Shown here: positions 61,312 to 64,000 of the stretch, one piece after another
How the letters are laid out: every line of letters begins with the position of its first letter
Numbering within the stretch: the stretch's first letter is position 1
Assembly: GCA_013268835.1 (NCBI GenBank)
Contig: JABFSX010000004.1
Location: 1 to 64,000 of the forward strand
DNA length: 64,000 nt
Reading direction: 5' to 3'
DNA from: Candidatus Altimarinota bacterium
GTDB taxonomy: Bacteria; Patescibacteriota; Gracilibacteria; BD1-5; UBA2023
Program-made: the position numbers and the translations under genes
The notes under the pieces: model-generated
What the model was told of the DNA's origin: nothing
Databases searched by the model: none
The model's input: only the letters and a program-made list of their open reading frames with translations

Positions 61312-61596
61312 ATGAAGATATTATCAATTTTGATTATACTTTTCGGTATATTTATAACTGCATGTGGATGAGTAATTCTACGTATAGGAATGATAGTAAA
61401 TTACATATTTCTATTACCTATAATTTCTATTATTTTAGGTTGATGAATTATTTGGTATTGAATCAAGTTAAGTCGAGTTAATCTTTGGATTTCCAAAGAA
61501 TTAAAATGATTATTTTATATATTATTTATAGTCGCATGCATCCTTCAGATTTTATACGCAAGTATACTGTATCAGGCAATTTATCATGGTTTATAA
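61312..61596 (+). CDS. small membrane protein, Cys-Gly-Gly group 1
   Basis: 94 residues: an N-terminal hydrophobic stretch ending in ITACGGVILRIG, a lipobox-like ITAC followed by Gly-Gly, and two further membrane segments (IFLLPIISIILGGGIIWYW; LFYILFIVACILQILYASIL). TGA supplies several Gly, including the second of CGG. Directly follows lgt by 12 bp. Not recognised; possibly a lipoprotein or a simple membrane protein. Confidence 0.6.
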
Positions 61597-61627
61597 AATT
61601 AATTCTTAATTTCTAACAACTATAATT

Positions 61628-62500
61628 ATGGCAAACTTAATCAAGAGTATTCTTATTGTTATTGCGATCTCCATACTCGCATTTGGGGTTACTTGTGGTG
61701 GCACGTTTATGTTATTTTTTGGATGGGGAGCCTTATGAATCCCTCTGATCATCATTGGTCTTGTAATAATCTACAAGATCTGTCGCAGTTATCTCTGAGT
61801 ATATTTTTGGAGATATTTTTGAGTGAGCATAATTACTTATATTCCTATCAGTATAGTACTCTCATGAGTTCAATATATACTTATGACATCCGTAGGATAT
61901 CGTGGAGTAAATACTCCAGTTTATTATATTATTCAATTATTGAGCTTATTTTTTGTGAGCATTCCTACTTTTTATGTATTTCATTTTTATCGAATGAAGG
62001 CCCAGATCGAAACAACAGCTATCTGAAGTGCTTGAGAGGATATTTCTATTATTTTTGGTAATATTTTTAGACCTTTTATCAATTTTTTTAGAGATATACA
62101 GAAAACTCCTGAAGAAACAACATTTTCTGGTGCACCAAGTGTAACTGAAGAAAAAGTGATACAAACACCAGAAGCATCAACAATAAAATCTGAATCAACT
62201 GATCTTATGAGTTCTCTGGGTCAAGTTGATATAACCAATATTAGTGGCATCACTTTTTTTCCAAAAGTCTGAAAATGATTCCAGGTAAAAACTCCGAATA
62301 TCAAACGACTTACAGTGTATATAACAACTAAACTAGCAAAAACAACCTTTGAAGTTGAAGAACTCAGAAATATATACAATCACGTATCAAAAAGTCTACA
62401 ATCCAACCTGAGTAAAACTGACTACAATATCGTTCAAGGAAAAATCAATGAATTCGTACAAAGTGGTGGAGAAGTGAAGATAGAAAAATATAATCCTTAA
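61628..62500 (+). CDS. membrane protein with large soluble C-terminal region, Cys-Gly-Gly group 2
   Basis: 290 residues. An N-terminal hydrophobic helix ending in GVTCGGTFMLFFGWGAL resembles the neighbours; further membrane segments reach about residue 115, followed by a soluble acidic region (EETTFSGAPSVTEEKVIQTP) and a C-terminal domain with FEVEELRNIYNHVSK. Unknown function. Several in-frame TGAs. Confidence 0.6.
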
Positions 62501-62511
62501 CTTACTACATT

Positions 62512-62814
62512 ATGCAAAAATTCTTTCTCATCATTTTCAAGCTTTTTCTCTTGGTAATAATCATCGCTGCTGGTGCTGGCGCTACTTGTTGAGGAAATCT
62601 TCTATTATGAGATTTTGTTGGAAATATTTGAGATGATTTCTGATTTATTATATGGTGAATCGAAGTACTTATTATTCTCATCTACTGAATTCGTTTCCTA
62701 TTTTTCTCTATTCATTCCTGAAATCTCAAAAAACTTGTAATTACTACCCTTCTGATTTGACTAATTTGCGGATGAGTATTTTTAGCAGTTTGCGGATGAA
62801 TAAACTTATTTTAA
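62512..62814 (+). CDS. small membrane protein, Cys-Gly-Gly group 3
   Basis: 100 residues, three hydrophobic segments. AAGAGATCGGNLLLG repeats the Cys-Gly-Gly theme, and ICGGVFLAVCGGINLF adds two more near the end. The last residues of most segments are TGA-encoded Gly. The gene ends 10 bp before the radical SAM gene, so co-transcription is likely. Not recognised. Confidence 0.6.
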
Positions 62815-62824
62815 TTCTAATTCT

Positions 62825-64000
62825 ATGGCCTTCTACTCTTCCCAATACGATCTCTTCTTGAATACCACCGAATCATTCTGTCACGAGTGCAAGAACAAGG
62901 AACGACTCATCCCGGCTCACATCGTCAGCAAATGACAAGAAGTGCATCTACGCAAGTTCTGTCCTGACTGTTGAGAAGTCTGGTCGATCATTTCGAATGA
63001 TCTTGAATATTTCAGAAAATGTAATGACTATCTCAAAAAACCAGATCTTCCAGAAAAAGCGCTCACTCCGATTCTTCGTGGTTGTCCTTTTGACTGTGGG
63101 GTATGTCCTCAGCATCAGAACCATCCATGCCTCGCCCTCTTCAATGTGATCGATGAGTGCAATATGAAGTGCAATATCTGCTACCACTCTTCCGAACCCG
63201 GAAGTGGGAACTATCGAACGATGGACGAGATTCGCAAAATGCACGAGACACTTCTCAGTGTCGAGTCCCAGCCGGATCTAATCCAAGTTACAGGAGGAGA
63301 ACCAAGTATCCATCCTGATATTATCGAGATACTCAAGTATCTGAAATCTGGGCCTGTTCGTCATCTGATGATTAATACGAATGGTATTCGTATCTCTCAA
63401 GATGAGGAATTCGTGAAAGAACTCAAAAATATTGGAAAAGGATTTGAGGTATATCTCCAATTTGATTCACTCGATGGTGATACTCTCAAAAAAATTCGAA
63501 ATGGAGACATGCGAAGCACAAGACAAAAAGCTCTGGAGATGCTCGAAAAATACAATATCTCAACAACACTTGTCTGTGTGATTCATAAGTGACTCAATGA
63601 TAGAGAAATTCCTGAACTCATTGCCCATGCTCAAGAGTGGAAATGTGTCCGAGGAATTGTATTCCAACCAATTCAAGATGTTGGACGCAATAGTGCGGCA
63701 GATTATCGGATCAATCTCTCTGAAATCCGTGACATCATCATCCATGATCAATCCAATCCATTCTGAGCTGATGATATGATCCCTCTCCCTTGTGATCCAC
63801 ACAAGATCTGTGTCGGATACGCTGTGAAACACGAATGAAAGATTCTTCCTGTTACTGGAAAAATCCCAAGAGAGATGATCACTGAACAGCGAGGTACTAT
63901 CGCATTCGAACAGGATAAAGACTTCTTGAAATCGGTCATAGAAACCGTATCACTCGATACAGCATTCGGAGAAAATATTATCAACAAAGACAGCATAAAA
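62825..64000 (+). CDS. radical SAM enzyme, Tes/MJ0619-like (C-terminus beyond window)
   Basis: At least 392 residues, cut by the right edge. An N-terminal four-Cys zinc-like segment (CHECKNKERLIPAHIVSKGQ, then CPDCGEVW) precedes RGCPFDCGVCPQHQNHPCLA and the radical SAM cluster motif in VIDECNMKCNICYHSSEP (CxxxCxxC), as in the MJ0619/tetraether lipid synthase group. TGGEPSIHPDI follows as the SAM-binding GGE. Known members of this group methylate or couple lipid or cofactor carbon atoms; the substrate here is unknown. TGA encodes the Gly of CPDCGE. Confidence 0.85.

Overview
The window comes from a bacterium that reads UGA as glycine (translation table 25), which points to the candidate phyla Absconditabacteria (SR1) or Gracilibacteria (BD1-5) of the CPR/Patescibacteria. 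Almost every long gene contains in-frame TGA, and these TGAs fall on invariant glycines, for example the second Gly of the GGDG motif of NAD kinase, two conserved glycines of PheS and the glycine before the SYGAS segment of MoxR. TAA and TAG remain stops. All CDS coordinates here use this code, so many genes are longer than a standard-code reading would give. Genes are tightly packed, no gap exceeds about 300 bp, clear Shine-Dalgarno sequences are mostly absent, and I found no rRNA, tRNA, IS transposase or CRISPR array.

Layout. 1-2.0 kb: a secreted repeat protein (NHL-like propeller plus Ig-like domains), cut by the window edge. 2.0-3.6 kb: a DUF465 protein and tRNA-guanine transglycosylase. 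3.7-10.0 kb: three large proteins of unknown function. 10.1-16 kb: MoxR ATPase, a TerC-family membrane protein, small unknowns, a secreted helical protein and malic enzyme. 16-38 kb: GalE, then a long, mostly minus-strand island for NAD and related cofactors: a nucleotidyltransferase-QueH fusion, NrtR, an ADP-ribose-type Nudix hydrolase, NadD, a PHP phosphoesterase, NadK, NadE, a helicase, a CoaD-CoaE-HD fusion, an ADP-ribosylglycohydrolase, PRPP synthetase, a MazG-Apt fusion, PncB and PncA. Two related TrmB-like regulators lie on the plus strand inside it. 38-40 kb: atpD-atpC. 40-50 kb: surface proteins, including a 2,442-residue DUF1800-DUF1501 fusion and a NicO-type transporter with calcium-binding repeats. 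50-56 kb: an RNA methyltransferase, a SixA-like phosphatase and the rest of the ATP synthase (atpB-E-F-H-A-G). 56-64 kb: an HD protein, two Nudix proteins, dnaN, pheS, an Lgt-like protein, small Cys-Gly-Gly membrane proteins and a Tes/MJ0619-like radical SAM enzyme cut by the right edge.

How it works together. The NAD genes form a complete salvage route: nicotinamide to nicotinate (PncA), to NaMN (PncB, using PRPP from Prs), to NaAD (NadD), to NAD (NadE), to NADP (NadK), with ADP-ribose turnover by the Nudix hydrolase and ADP-ribosylglycohydrolase. A recurring palindrome, typically AAGTGT-N7-ACACTT, lies just upstream of nrtR, the Nudix gene, nadD, nadE, prs, pncB and pncA, and a widely spaced version precedes one TrmB-like gene. 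I read it as the NrtR operator. The nadE and pncA control regions share the same two-operator layout around a small AGCCA/TGGCT hairpin, the most unusual regulatory signal in the window. Other points of note are several gene fusions, a palindromic repeat read in frame inside a gene, a Tgt without its zinc cysteines, a split ATP synthase operon with a short delta subunit, and one small gene that looks like standard-code DNA.
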